DNA from: Sinotaia quadrata | Taxonomy: Eukaryota; Mollusca; Gastropoda; Architaenioglossa; Viviparidae | Direction of reading: 5' to 3' | Assembly: GCA_028829895.1 (NCBI GenBank) | Contig: CM054182.1 | Coordinates: forward strand, 63,358,379 to 63,422,378 | DNA: 64,000 nucleotides | Shown: one piece after another, positions 27,783-39,968 of the stretch | Layout of the letters: each line of letters starts with the position of its first letter | Position numbering within the stretch: position 1 is the stretch's first letter | Program-made: the position numbers and the translations under genes | Notes under the pieces: model-generated | Databases searched by the model: none | What the model saw: the letters and a program-made list of their open reading frames with translations, nothing else | What the model was told of the DNA's origin: nothing

Positions 27783-28047
27783 ACTATGCCATCACCTAAT
27801 GCCTCATGTAATCCTACGTTTATGTCCAAGGTTGAACTATACCATTGCCTAATGACTAACGTAATCCTACGTTTATGTCCAAGGTTGAACTATACCATTG
27901 CCTAATGACTAACGTAATCCTACGTTTATGTCCAAGGTTGAACTATGCCACTGCCTAATGACTAACGTAATCCTACGTTTATGTCCAAGGTTGAACTATG
28001 CCACTGCCTAATGACTAACGTAATCTTATATTCCCCACGCCAAACTT
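27783..28047. repeat. Minisatellite, 53-bp unit, about 5 copies
   Basis: Core GTAATCCTACGTTTATGTCC and AAGGTTGAACTAT recur at 53 bp. The middle units are nearly identical; the first and last are decayed. Confidence 0.94.
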
Positions 28048-28237
28048 ACTTATCACCTAATGAATACTGAAATCCTACTTTCATAACACAAGGCCAAAGA
28101 ATTCCATCAGGGACACTGACAAAAATTGTCCTTCTCAAATATGTATGTCAAATAAATCTTCAACAGTACCGGAAAAAACATTCATCTTGTGGTCTCTTTA
28201 CACACTACCTTGCATTCCCTACTATCGACACGTCACC

Positions 28238-28596
28238 CCTCGAGATGAATATCATTTTATAAGCCTCCTCAGATGAATACCACTTTATAAGTCTCCTGAG
28301 GTAAATATACTTTATAGACTCCTGAGATGAGCATCACATTATAAGCCTCCTGAGGCGAATACTCTTTATAGGCCTCCTGAAATTAACACCATTTTAAAAG
28401 CCTCCTGAAATGAACACTTTATAGGTCCCCTGTGAGTTTTTTTATAGGCCAACTGAAATAAAAACCACTTTCTAGGCCTCTTCAAATAAACACCATTTTA
28501 TAAGCCTCCTGAAATGAGTACCATTTTATAGGCCTCAAGAAATGAGCACCATTTTATAGGCCTCCTGAAATGTACACCATTTTATAGGCCTCCTAC
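28238..28596. repeat. Degenerate 28-bp minisatellite, about 13 copies
   Basis: CTCCTGAAATGAACACCATT then TTATAGGC, with indels in several units. Confidence 0.9.
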
Positions 28597-28757
28597 AAAC
28601 GAAACCAAACAAATGTATGCAAAGTGTACTTGTATTCGGCGCTGGCATATCCATGGCAACCGACTGTCTCCGAATGACTTTTGATAACACACTTAATATT
28701 CAATCTCTATTTTTATTAGACAGAAAAGAGAACAGTGCGTGTTCGATGACATAACAG

Positions 28758-28761
<4 letters not shown>

Positions 28762-28813
<52 letters not shown>
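28762..28813. repeat. (CA)n microsatellite
   Basis: Perfect CA tract of 26 repeats. Confidence 0.97.
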
Positions 28814-28815
<2 letters not shown>

Positions 28816-29210
28816 AGTCACTCATTAACAACCAACATGCCCGCAAGCCTACAAACATAGTCATATTCAGGTAGCCACTTCAAGAGCATTTAATCTCTGA
28901 ATCATTCTAAGTATGTCTTAACTTCTGACTCATATCACCTTTTCCGACGCTCAATATTATTTATATAATTTCTTGCACACCTTTAAACTGCGTTTATTCA
29001 ACCACTGGACTTCATGCCTTTCCTCCTGACGAAACGTGAGTCAGGTGGTGTGTGATGCTATTTCCTTCTCTCATGACCTCTGAAATTGATGGCTGTAGGA
29101 AAGTGAAAGTCTTTCCAGCTCCAGTTAGCAAAGTTGCTACAAATTTGATTGTTTGCAATTAAAAATCAAAATGAATGGTTATTTAGTGTCAGTCTATAAC
29201 TGCCCGTGTC
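28814..29210. other. Unique DNA
   Basis: No gene seen. Confidence 0.6.
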
Positions 29211-29539
29211 TGTAACATGTAAGTTTTCCCCACAAGCAGAAACTCTTACTGCAGCCTTCGCACATATTAACTGTGTCTGTAACATGTAAGTTTTCCCCAC
29301 AAGCAGAAACTCTTACTGCAGCCTTCGCACATATTAACTGTGTCTGTAACATGTAAGTTTTCCCCACAAACAGAAACTCTTACTGCAGCCTTCGCACATA
29401 TTAACTGTGTCTGTAACATGTAAGTTTTCCCCACAAGCAGAAACTCTTACTGCAGCTTTCGCACATATGAACTGTAACATGTAAGTTTTCCCCACAAACA
29501 GAAATTCTTACTGCAGCTTTCGCACACGTTAACTGTGAC
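29211..29539. repeat. Minisatellite, 67-bp unit, about 5 copies
   Basis: TGTAACATGTAAGTTTTCCC starts each unit. The first two are identical over 67 bp and the third differs at one or two bases. The fourth is shortened to about 61 bp, and the fifth is more changed. Confidence 0.95.
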
Positions 29540-30296
29540 AAGCACTGAAACAGCACAAGGAAAGGGCATAAACTATTTATAGTTTTATATTACACTTAAA
29601 ATTAAATTGTAGACGAGTTAAAATCTATTACTATGTAATTTGAAATAAGCATTAATTAAAAAGTGTTTTATTTATTACAAGTATTATTATAATACGTTTC
29701 CTATTTCAGTATTAATTTTATATCTTCGTTCTATCAAACCAACTGAAAACACACACACCCATACACAAACAAAACAAAATCCAAACAAATTATTACATAT
29801 ATACGCAGTGCTTTTGCGAGGAAAAATATAAATTTTCGCAGAACACAGGTAAGCACACAAACAAATGGATGGTAAAAAGCTTCCTCTCTATTAAAAAAAA
29901 AAAAAAAAACTATCTGCCAAATAAAATGTTGCACAGAGGTAGAACATTGCAGGGAAAAGGCCTTCGGTACATCTGTTGATAACACCTGTACACCTTCCTT
30001 TCGCTCGTTTATTTTTTTTTTTTTTTTTTTTGCTCTCGGAATTCCCAAACGCTGTTAAAAGATGTGCAGATGCTAGGTGTCTGGTTCGGTTAGCAAAACT
30101 CGCTGGCGGGAATGACCTTGTATATTTTAATTACGTTGGGAGTTTTTGTTCTTCATTCGCTGACTGGCTACTTGTTTACTTGTGGGTGGCATTTCCATTC
30201 TTAATATGCACCATTATTCGTAGTCAAGTGTGTCTACTGTGCATACAGGCATCTACTTCTTCACAAAAAAAAAAAAAAAAGAGTGGTAGAGATCAG
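29540..30296. other. Unique DNA with A and T homopolymers
   Basis: A17 at 29893-29909, T20 at 30012-30031 and A17 at 30264-30280. These could be tails of retroposed sequence in either direction, but no matching body was recognised. Confidence 0.55.
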
Positions 30297-30545
30297 AGTC
30301 CTTGGGACTTTGAATGACTGAGAGTGTTGGGATTTTTGATTGAGGGCTGAACACTTTGACTGAGTGTTGGGGACTTTGGGTGGGAGTGTTGACCTTCCAT
30401 GATGACTGGGATTTGGGGTTGAGAGTGTTGAGGAGTTTCCATGATGGCTGGGGTCTGGCTGAGAGTGTTGAGGACCTTCCATGATGGCTGGGGTCTTTGA
30501 CTCAAAGTGTTCAGGACTTTGATTGGCTCAGACAATTGGGATTTA
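30297..30545. repeat. Degenerate ~41-bp repeat, about 5-6 copies
   Basis: GAGAGTGTTGAGGACCTTCC then ATGATGGCTGGGGTCT recurs. On the minus strand this gives an imperfect 13-14 residue peptide repeat, probably by chance. Confidence 0.85.
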
Positions 30546-31505
30546 GCACAAAATTTTGAGAATGACAACGCACTGCCGGTTGCTGACGTGTCACAAAATA
30601 TATTTTAAAAATATGTTACCGCTTGAAACTGAAATGTGTTTGTGTGGATATGGGTGTGTGTGTGCACGCATTATGTTTCTAAGTGTGCATCTATGTGTTA
30701 TGTGTATGTGCGTTTTTAAAAGAAAAAATGCAGGTACGTCAATTTTCTGGCAGATATGTTCTATAGCTAGTCAGATAGCCGATTATGTACTTGTTATTGT
30801 TTATTTCATTAAATGAAAGAGCTGTGGTTGTATTGTTGCTAAGGAATTTGTTTACAGCTAGCGTCCCCAGTGACAGCAACTGACAATGCATGCATGCCAG
30901 CCAGTGATGTTTATTTATCGCTCCAATCACAACCACCATAAAGTGTGTATAAAAATGTAATCGCTAGCTGTGATGGAGATAAAAGTTTGAGAGTTGTTAC
31001 AGTTTTATAGTCGCATTACGTCAGGACAGCAAAACTATTACGCTGCATGTAAAAATGCCCTGACATGATTCATGTTCGCAATAGTTAATGTCATTCTGGT
31101 GCAATTTTTCTCCGCTCCTTAATTGTCTTTCCTGCAGGTCTGATTTGCTTGTTATGAGAATGTTTTTAGAGAACTGATAACAGACCGATTTTTTTATATA
31201 TATAGGCTGGTATTGTTTCATTTGAAAACGGCTTTTGCAATTTACTTATAAAGGGTTCCCCTCCCCCCCACATTATAATTAATTTCGATTATTTTGTTGG
31301 TTGATTTTCTTGCATGTAACTAATTTTAGAAAATATCAGTGAAAGATTTTTTATTTTTTTTTTTACAGTCTGGCATTTATTTTACCAGTATTGAGGTGTT
31401 GAGTATCTAAGGCGAGATCACTGGCAGGCGTTGAAGAGCAGTAACTAACATCGGTTGGAGTGACACTCTATTTGGTGTCTTCTGCTTTCGCTCAAATATC
31501 ATCAC
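30546..31505. other. Unique DNA, no gene seen
   Basis: Short CATGCATG near 30890 and AT-rich runs near 31190-31205. No coding evidence. Confidence 0.6.
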
Positions 31506-31632
31506 CCTGGCCTTGTTTTCATTTTCTCTTTCACCATTAATAGTGCTACCAGTCCAGACTTCGTGTATCACCACCCTAGCCTCGTTTTCATTTTCTCTTT
31601 CACCATTTAAAATGCTACCAGTCAGACTTCAT
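31506..31632. repeat. 69-bp direct repeat, 2 copies
   Basis: GTTTTCATTTTCTCTTTCAC with flanks GCCT and AATAGTGCTACCAGTC is duplicated in tandem. Confidence 0.88.
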
Positions 31633-31857
31633 TACGCCGTAGTGACGGGAAAGGAACTTTTTTCTGTTTGGGCAGGACTGTCGGTGAAACACGGCTCGTT
31701 TCAGCCAAGGTTACAGACCCAATTTAGAAGCGTCTTGCCTGCAACGTTTTGTCGTCCAACAATCACGTGACCTTATCTATTTATCGTTAGTGTTTTTTAT
31801 GCTTGCACATTCCGCTGCATTTCCACTTTTGATTTGAGATTTTTCAGTCAGTTCTGG

Positions 31858-32076
31858 ACTTTTCAATCAACATTGTACTTTTCAATCATCTATCTTTGTG
31901 CTTTTCAATCATCTCTGTGCTTTTCAATCATCTATCTTTGTGCTTTTCAATCATCTCTCTTTGTATTTTTCAATCTCTTTCTGTACTTTTCAATCATCTC
32001 TCTGTACTTTTCAATCATCTCTCTGTATTTTTCAATCATTTCTCTCTCTCTCTCTCTGTACTTTTCAATCATCTCT
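31858..32076. repeat. 20/23-bp pyrimidine-rich minisatellite, about 11 copies
   Basis: CTTTTCAATCATCTCTCT with an optional TTTGTG or TGTA. A (CT)n run interrupts near 32043. Confidence 0.92.
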
Positions 32077-32311
32077 ATACATCAGACAAACACACCCACC
32101 CACAAATGCACATTATACACACAAACACACGATCATTCCGTTTATTTTTCTCCAATTTGCCAATCTTATTCCTTTCTTCCTCCAGAGTTCAGAAAAAAGA
32201 AAATGGGAAGGAAGGATATGAAGGATGTGAAAAGAACATAAAAAAGGAAAGAGGGGAAAAGATAAATAAAATGTGTGCTTGAGTATGTGTGTAACAGAGA
32301 AAGTGCATGCA

Positions 32312-32313
<2 letters not shown>
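32077..32313. other. Purine-rich unique DNA
   Basis: A-, G- and GAA-rich stretch at 32190-32270. No gene seen. Confidence 0.6.

Positions 32314-32402
<89 letters not shown>
32314..32402. repeat. (TG)n microsatellite
   Basis: Perfect TG tract of about 44 repeats. Confidence 0.98.
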
Positions 32403-32406
<4 letters not shown>

Positions 32407-32507
32407 GGTGTGTGTGAATGTGAATGTGTTTATATGGCGAAACATTTCCCCTTGGCAATGGGAAAAAAATCTATTTGCAAATTATTGTGATCCACACAGA
32501 GTTGACA

Positions 32508-32656
32508 GTATACGCATACCGATCAGTCTCAGTATACGTGTACCGATCAGTCTCAGTTCACGAGTACTGATCAGTCTGCAGGAATATACATCAGTCTCAG
32601 TTTACGAGTAACGATCAGTTTCAGTATATTTGTACCGAGTAGTCCTATTTTCAGTA
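32508..32656. repeat. 24-bp minisatellite, about 6 copies
   Basis: AGTATACGTGTACCGATCAG then TCTC, with an enlarged unit in the middle. Confidence 0.88.
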
Positions 32657-32710
32657 TCTTGCCTCCTCACAGAACAATCAGGGTGACCCAGTTCTTGAAA
32701 AGGTGTTCAC

Positions 32711-32943
32711 CTGATCTGACCTGATTTGAATTACAAATTGTTATAATACCTAATCTGACCTGATTTGAAATACAAATTGCTATAATACCTAACTTGAAAT
32801 TATTTAAATTACAAATTGCTATAATATCTAACCTGATCTGATTTGAAATATAATTGCTATAATACCTAACCTATTCTGATTTAAATTACAAATTGCGTTA
32901 ATATTTAAATTGGTCCGATTTGAAATACAAATTGATATAATAC
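32711..32943. repeat. 39-bp minisatellite, about 6 copies
   Basis: CTGATTTGAAATACAAATTG then CTATAATACCTAA recurs with substitutions. Confidence 0.9.
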
Positions 32944-33000
32944 AAACATGTTCTATATCCGTCAACATCGAGCAAATGAAGCAATTGGAAAAACTAGTTT

Positions 33001-33334
33001 AAACTCAGGAAATAAGTACAAAGTGACAAGAAATTTAGCTAAAGGTCTACGTACCAAACTCAGGAAATAAGTACAAAGTGACAAAGAAATTTAGCTAAAG
33101 GTCTACGTACCAAACTCAGGAAAGAAGTACAAAGTGACAAAGAAATTTAGCTAAAGGTCTACGTACCAAACTCAGGAAAGAAGTACAAAGCGACAAAGGA
33201 ATTTAACCAAAGGCTTAAGAAATAAACTCAAGAAAGAAATATAAAGCGACAATACAATTTAGCCAAAGACCTAAGAAATAAACTCAAGAAGAAGTACAAA
33301 GCGACAGGAGAATTTAGCCAAAGAACTAACAAAG
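33001..33334. repeat. Minisatellite, 55/56-bp unit, about 6 copies
   Basis: AAACTCAGGAAATAAGTACA starts the units. The first four are nearly identical; the last two have drifted (CAAGAAAGAA, AGCCAAAG). Confidence 0.95.
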
Positions 33335-34384
33335 TAGCAACCGATAACAATGCTTGCATATAAGCCTAACGTCTGTAGTTTTGTTCCTTTTTTGTCCAAA
33401 ATCTCAAAATTACGCATGTAAATATATTTTTCGGGTTTTATGCATGATGTAACAACGCTCTTCTTGAGTCAAATATTTTAATTGCTAAATTAATGCTTTA
33501 TTGTTTACAATACAGAAGATAATACAAATAGTGAGGAGGAGGAGGAGGAGGAAAAGATGATAATGATCACAGCGATGACGACGATGATGATGCTGAAGAC
33601 GATGATGATGATGATGAACCGCCTTTCAGATGTATCTTGCATAAACCTGCTATTAGTAACAATTTTAGCTGTTCTACATCGCTAACAATTATTTGTCGAC
33701 CTACATCTGAATATATTTTTTACCGGAATACACATTTCTGAATTCTTGTTCACAATAAAACATGAAAATGTCATGTCTTCTTAACTTGTTCTAATTTTGC
33801 ATCTAAAGGGAAAGCATTCGCCCCTGATATTAAGATTCTGGAGATCGATATCTGGAGCATCAAGGGAGGTAAGTACCATTATTCTGAGAACATTGGATCG
33901 CAATGCTTCGGCTGACCATTTTTAACTGGAAGTAGTGTGTGCGATGTGGTCGTCACGTGATCTTCACATCGTAATGATAAGTGTCTTCTCGTCAACATCA
34001 GTCTCGTTAATAGCTCAAGCTGTCGCCATTCTCGAGACTGCAGATAGTATCGTCTGCTGGTAGCAGCAAAACAACTGGTAAGAGGTATTGCTAAAAATAG
34101 CAAAAGTGGTAGTCGCTGCTTCTATTTCCATGTCCAGTGCGTGTGAGCGAGCGCGCGCAATCACGTGTGTGCAATTTTGTGTTGATAGACAAGGTCATGT
34201 TAATGTTATTGCACAAATTAATTGCATATATTTGTGTGTATGCAGTTAGCGTAGGTTAAATATGTGCAAGAGCACAACTTGTTTTTTAAGAGCTAAATGC
34301 GCGTGCGTGCGTGTGTGCGTGTGAAACGTGTCGTTTTTACAAGCTAATTATATGCCTTTTATGTGTTTATGTCTCTTTGCATGC

Positions 34385-34385
<1 letters not shown>
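33335..34385. other. Unique DNA with GAG and GAT trinucleotide runs
   Basis: GGA then GAT/GAC repeats at 33531-33617, and GCGC near 34150. The 74-codon minus frame at 33879-34103 has no recognisable domain. Confidence 0.6.

Positions 34386-34438
<53 letters not shown>
34386..34438. repeat. (GT)n microsatellite
   Basis: Perfect GT tract. Confidence 0.97.
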
Positions 34439-34445
<7 letters not shown>

Positions 34446-34759
34446 TGAGAGGGAGGGGTTTATCATTTGTTTATCATTTCTAATTCCATATTTTTTTAGT
34501 GTGGGTGTCTCTGTGTTTGAACATTAATGTTTCACAATTCCACGTATTTGTGTTGTGTGGGCGTGTGTGTTTGTATGAAGTTTCTCGTTTTAGCGAGCTA
34601 ACTCCAGGCCTTTATGTATATATGAGTTATCATTTTTACGAGTTTATTTTATGCTCATTGTGCTGCGGATGTGTGTGGGTGTGGGTGTGCAAATGTGCAC
34701 TCATGTGGGTATGTGTGTGTATGTGTGAGTGAGAGAGAGAGAATGTATGAGAAAGAGAA

Positions 34760-34761
<2 letters not shown>

Positions 34762-34793
<32 letters not shown>
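34762..34793. repeat. (GT)n microsatellite
   Basis: Short perfect GT tract, preceded by GA-rich sequence. Confidence 0.95.
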
Positions 34794-34794
<1 letters not shown>

Positions 34795-34798
34795 CGAT

Positions 34799-36195
34799 CT
34801 GTGACAAATTCTGTGTCATAGCCTCGTGACCCAATTGCTTGTTTTCAAAATTAAAATTTTGAACGGACCTTTGTTGAAATTCACCCGTGATACATCAGTA
34901 TCGCTAGCAAGGTCAGATTGTTGCATAACTTTAGGCCAGTGTCCAGCACCTTCGAGATCAACAACATACCACGTGAACGGTCACGTGATGCGTTCAATGC
35001 AGTTTCATAAAAATAATCATAAGGCGCCAAAACACTCACTCACTCACAGACCGGCAGACACACCAGGCAGCTTTAACATAGCTCCGTCCCGCCGCCATAC
35101 CAGAGTCGTAAGAGAGTCGAAGATGAACCCGCGCTAGAGCAGTAAAATCTACTTTGAAGAGGTAACAATAACACGTCTACTTCTTACAGTATCTATTGCA
35201 TTTATTGATTGTATTTTGTAATTGAATTGATGTATGTATTTTGTGCAGCTTAGCGCTATTTTAGCCAAAGCACGTGTTTCGATGTAAAGGGACAAATCTA
35301 AAAGTTATTGTATATAAATTATTGTAACTTTTTCTTATCTTTAATTTATATAAATCGTAAATTCCCTAGTGCCGCCAGTATGTCTGTGCACGTGGCGAAT
35401 TCTTCCTTGTAATTCAAATTGTTCTTGCATATAATTTTTCGTGTAAAATTGTAAAGCATTCATGCTTCATTTTGAATTAATCCTTTGTGTGAATTCCAAT
35501 TTTTAATGCTGTAAATATTTGGGAATTCATACGTTCGTGTAACGTTATATGTAACACACACGTGAACCACAATGTATATTTAAATATAACCATATTTGAA
35601 TTGTAAACGACACGATAGTCAAAGATTCTAAATTCAGAACCTTAAACAAAGAAACATGTGCTTGGGTTTTGCGAATATAGACGCAAATAGTTACAGAGCC
35701 CAAATCCTTTGTTTCAGCCGGGTTCTTCTTATGTTATTCCTCTCTACCTTCGTACTTCTTGAGTCGTACACCGACTCGGGCGTCTTCATGACCCATACGT
35801 AAAAGTACATCGTGTTAACTACGGTTAACGATCGTCGCAAGTACATTAGCGATGCAGTAATTGAGTGGACATTGACTGTTGTGCTATGCGGTACTGACGA
35901 TGAGCCAAAGGATGTGGACCAGTTCTAACCAGTTGAACCCCACATGCGACCAAGAGTGTAGTTAAGTATATCTACCAGGGTCCAGAATCAAGTGACTATT
36001 TGGCAATAACAGAAAAGCAAATTCTCGTTAGAACTTTTAACCAGGACGGTAAATGAGAGAACAACGCTGTGTAGAATTAAGACGTCGTGTCGTAATTAAT
36101 CGTTGCTGTTAATTGTTAAACTTATTAAATCTATTTCATTTTGTTAAGAACCTCTTTTTGTAGTAAATTGTATGCATATAGACCAAATGGGATTG
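34799..36195. other. Unique 1.4-kb block; possible retroelement end
   Basis: Free of tandem repeats, unlike its surroundings. It starts TGTGACAAATTCTGTGTCAT, sharing the TGTGACAAA opening with the LTR-like segment at 20.8 kb. At 35944 there is CCACA followed by TGCGACCAAG, a conceivable LTR end and primer-binding site. None of this is decisive. A 103-codon frame (34826-35137) has no known domain. Confidence 0.25.
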
Positions 36196-37002
36196 GATGG
36201 GGGCTGTCTGAGCTAAACGAATGACGTAATGAATGCATATGAATCTAAGAGAGTTTTTAACGATTTCCAATCTAGCTAATGTACGCAAATTATCAGTTTC
36301 GTAAATCTGTGATCTAGACTACAAAGATGCATTTTTAATTTAGTCGAATGATGATTTGAGCAACCAGTCTGTTTAGGTTAAACGAGAGAGAATTAATTTA
36401 AATAGTAAATTAAAGTTCTATAATTTCCTAAGCAGGGTCTTTAAATAAATACTGGAAACGTAACAGTGTGTGTGTGTGTGTGTGTGTGTGTCTGCGTTTG
36501 TTGTGTTTTTGTTCGTGCCTTTATGGAAGACTACATTCATTTAATGAATTTTGTGGTTCCATACTCTGTGTACGCCTGACTGAGAGCACATGTTGACATT
36601 TTCATTTTAAATTCTCACTTTAAAAAATAATATTATTTTCACTGAGCAGCTCCAGGTTGTCTATTTGTAATAAATCATTACTTCTTGGGGAAAGAAATGT
36701 CTCGGAGAAATAAGAAAGGCCTGAAGCGATGAAAAACCCTTCAACAAAGAATTTACTCAGTAGAATGCGCTCACAGCACAGTCCCTTCTTGGAAGAAGAT
36801 TTTAGTCTCTTTGCTCAAATACAACCAACGAGTTAAGCTTCAATAAGCAATTTATAAGCTAAACTCAAATGAGTAATTATTCAGCTAAGCCATGGTTGGT
36901 TCTTATTGCGAATTGCTTTAGGGTCAATGCAGTTTGATTCTGCTAAATCGCAGATTAATCGAACTGAGATTTGTCTCGTTCTGGTGACTTCTTTGTCTCC
37001 GA
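36196..37002. other. Unique AT-rich DNA
   Basis: Short (GT)n at 36466-36491. No gene seen. Confidence 0.6.
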
Positions 37003-37211
37003 TATGGATCAACTTTGCCCCAATGTGGATCAACTTTGCCCCAATGTGGATGGGTATCAACGCAAGTATGCATGTCACTCAAGTCTTAACCAAAACCATG
37101 CAAAGTGTCAATGTGAATGAAACTGAACTCGAGAATGCAGAGCGTCAATGAACCTGAAGCCAAGAATGCAGAGCGTCAATGAACCTGAAGCCAAGAATGC
37201 AGAGCGTCAGG
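37003..37211. repeat. Two adjacent short arrays: 21-bp and 31-bp units
   Basis: TGTGGATCAACTTTGCCCCA at 21-bp spacing (37003-37055), then a 31-bp unit with AATGCAGAGCGTCAATGAAC (37101-37211, about 3.5 copies, the first decayed). Confidence 0.88.
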
Positions 37212-37263
37212 ATTCTGAACTCATATGTTCACAAAGTAAGTCTGCGCTTTGAACACGTGCTCA

Positions 37264-37535
37264 GCGTCATACCCATACGTGTCAAATCGGTTGTCTTCCG
37301 TTGTGTGCACAGCGTCATTACTCTTTGGTCCGTTGTGTGCAAAGTGTCTTACTCTTTAAGCCGTCGTGACACCTCAGTGTCATTACACTTTTGACCCGTC
37401 GTGTGCACATTGTCATTACTTTTTGGCCGTCGTGTGCAATGTCATTACACTTTGACCTGTTGTGTGCACAGTGTCATTACACTTTGACCTGTTGTGTGCA
37501 CAGTGTCATTACCTTTTAATTTATTGTGTGCTGTT
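37264..37535. repeat. Degenerate ~32-bp minisatellite, about 9 copies
   Basis: GTGTCATTACACTTTGACCT then GTTGTGTGCACA. The last complete units are nearly identical and the first are decayed. Confidence 0.88.
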
Positions 37536-37825
37536 CGTTATTCATTTCTCTGAATCCAATCATCACAAAGTCAGTCACTGATGTATGCTACTTGTACGAA
37601 TTCTTTACATGATGAATTCTAATATGCATATAACCTGTAGATCTGCTTCCGTGTTTTGTTGAATTTGTGCGTGTGGAGGTGTCACATATACTTCTCACTA
37701 TTTTTATAAGCGTGGTAATTCTATGCATTTATGTAAGAGCAATTACAGGGGGTCTCTTATTGATTTAAATCTCTCCTTCAAAGACAAAAAGGAATGTATT
37801 CAGTACACAGTACTGCTACTGGCTG

Positions 37826-37993
37826 TGTGTAACAACTGTTGCTACTTAAAAGAAGTATAACCACTTTTAATGCTTAACAGAAGTTTAAACTACTGTTTTA
37901 CTAACTTGACTGAAAAGTAACAACTGTTTCTAACTTGACTGAAGTGTAACAACTGTTACTAACTTGGCTGAAGTGTTACTAACTTATCAGAAG
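37826..37993. repeat. Degenerate ~29-bp repeat, about 5 copies
   Basis: TAACTTGACTGAAGTGTAAC then AACTGTTAC, with truncated units at the 3' end. Confidence 0.8.
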
Positions 37994-39010
37994 ATCATCT
38001 GTCTCGGTTAAACGGCAAAGGTCTACAATCGCTGAATTGACTGAAGACACCGACGTTGCTCTGACAGCGACTGATTACTCTGATGTGATAGCATGACGCC
38101 ATAGCCGGAAGTCTAGTGAAAGTACTTGTAACTCTAAGAATTTGCAGATCTATCTCTATGTCCTACAGCAGATCTAAGTTTTCATCTGCTTCTGCAATTT
38201 ATTGCTTAATCAAGACATTCCATGAATAAAGAGAGGAAAGAATGGATGAAAACAAAGACAAAAATAAATAAACGGCTTTGAAATAATCATTATTTTTAGA
38301 ATTACTTTCCTGACCTTGACCTATGAAAAGCAAATAATGTTTCTGCATTGAATCAAAACTAAGTAGGATAATCTTTACTAAATCTCTTTCTTCCTTTCCC
38401 CCACCTCTCCCTCTAACACGTACACACCGAGAGCCCAAATTAATTAGCTGTTTAGTGATATATTTTCCATTTCGTTGTGTGCCTTGGTGTTGACTGCAGG
38501 CCATATCGATGCAGCATCAAGCTTCGTTGCACGTTCACTGTTGTTGCAGTCAGCCACCTGCATACTCAGCACTCCTCACCCAAATCCCTAATTTGGAGTC
38601 GGGCTGTGTGCTTACTTCACCCCAACAAAACCCCACCCCCACTCAACCACCCACGCAGTCACCCGACTACATTGATGCGAGTGTGACGCACTGCAACAAC
38701 ACCTGACATCTGGACGACCCTAAAACAACGTTCATCATACCTGGTTGATGTCTACTTAGAAGTCTTAGATGAATAGATAGGGAGACGGTGCTTCATTCTT
38801 CACTCCACGAACAAACGTTTTTGTACGTCACTTCACATTAAATACTGTAGGCTAACTGTCTTTTTTTTTTTTTTTTAAAATGGAAAGAGGAATTATAAAA
38901 CAAGTTGTCGTTATAACTCCTTTGACGTGTTTATTTTATATTTTCTTTAACTAGTGATAACTGAAAAATTGTTTAAAAGTTAAAATATGTGTAGAGGTAT
39001 ACTTTGAAAC
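37994..39010. other. Unique DNA, no gene seen
   Basis: T16 run near 38861-38876. Frames at 38199-38706 lack recognisable domains. Confidence 0.6.
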
Positions 39011-39039
39011 GCGCGCGCGCACACACACACACACACACG
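39011..39039. repeat. (GC)n-(AC)n dinucleotide tract
   Basis: GCGCGCGCGC runs straight into ACACACAC, a fully alternating purine-pyrimidine stretch. Confidence 0.9.
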
Positions 39040-39472
39040 AACGCATAGGCAGACAAGTATGTACACATGCGTATAAATCCCTATCCCACTCGTGCTGAAA
39101 GAAATGAACATTTCCCCGGAAGTAGTGTAGCTACGATAACACCTTACCTTACTCTTGAGCCTTCTTTAGTGCTTACCCGTGTGCTCAACTGACCAGTGTG
39201 TACGCACCCTGTCCAGAGCGGGTATATCAAGAGAAGAACGATCGTACTGAAATGTGTTGTAGTGTACAAATCTGTTTCATAAAATTCATCAACAAATTTA
39301 ATGTCTTAACGACCCCTGTAATGTGTTATTGATTTACTTTTTATTTCCTTTTCCAAAAATACAATTTATGGATTTTCTATTTTGTCAGCCAAGTAGAATG
39401 TACCTAGTGTTTTGCTAAGGCAAGTAAAGGGTTCCATATTATGTATATTAATAAACTTACAGATGTTACATC
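39040..39472. other. Unique DNA
   Basis: No gene seen. Confidence 0.6.
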
Positions 39473-39968
39473 ATTGTAACTACATGGTTCCTCACTGTAG
39501 CTAGCAATAAAATTTACATATTGTCGGTCACTGCAACAACGTGCCTTTTAATACTTTTCTTGTGTGCGCGGAACTTTTCCCTGTGTGCGTAACTTTTTCC
39601 TGTGTGTGCGTAACTTTTTCCTGTGTGAGCGTAATTTTTTTCCTATGTGCGCGGAACTAACAGTTGTTTGAACTTTCTACAAAAATTTGTGCGCGGAATT
39701 TTGAAACCGCCGCGCGGCCGCGCAGCTCATTAGAAAAAGACGCGCAGCAGTTTCAAAATTCCGCGCACAAGTTTTGGGTAGCAAGCTCAAACTACCGCCG
39801 AGTGAACGTTGTTGCAAGTGACCGAAAATTTGTAAATTTACAATTAAAATTTAAAAGTGTTCGGTCACTGTAATTACAGTTCCTCATTTGATCTAACAAT
39901 AGAATTTACAAGTGTTTGGTCACTGTAATTACAATTATTTAAGATAACAATAAAATTTGCAAGTGTTT
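39473..39968. repeat. 55-bp direct-repeat array split by a foldback element
   Basis: Two adjacent units start GGTCACTGTAATTACA at 39863 and 39918, exactly 55 bp apart. A related unit lies at about 39473-39540, with GGTTCCTCACTG and AATAAAATTTACA in the same order. The inverted-repeat structure sits between them. Confidence 0.8.
39510..39839. mobile_element. Nested inverted repeat, foldback/MITE-like
   Basis: Outer arms 39510-39541 and 39807-39839 are near-perfect reverse complements (CGTTGTTGCA...GTGACCGA). Inner arms 39666-39715 and 39742-39792, about 50 bp each, share GTGCGCGGAATTTTGAAAC and separate only a 26-bp GC-rich loop. Between the left outer and left inner arms lies a 21/22-bp minisatellite (39562-39660, TGTGTGCGCGGAACTTTTCC, about 5 copies). 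The right side has just 14 bp there. Such a structure would snap back into a long hairpin. No transposase is encoded. Confidence 0.7.

Noticed and set aside
34826..35137. 103-codon plus frame
   Set aside because: No domain recognised; compatible with chance in a GC-richer stretch.
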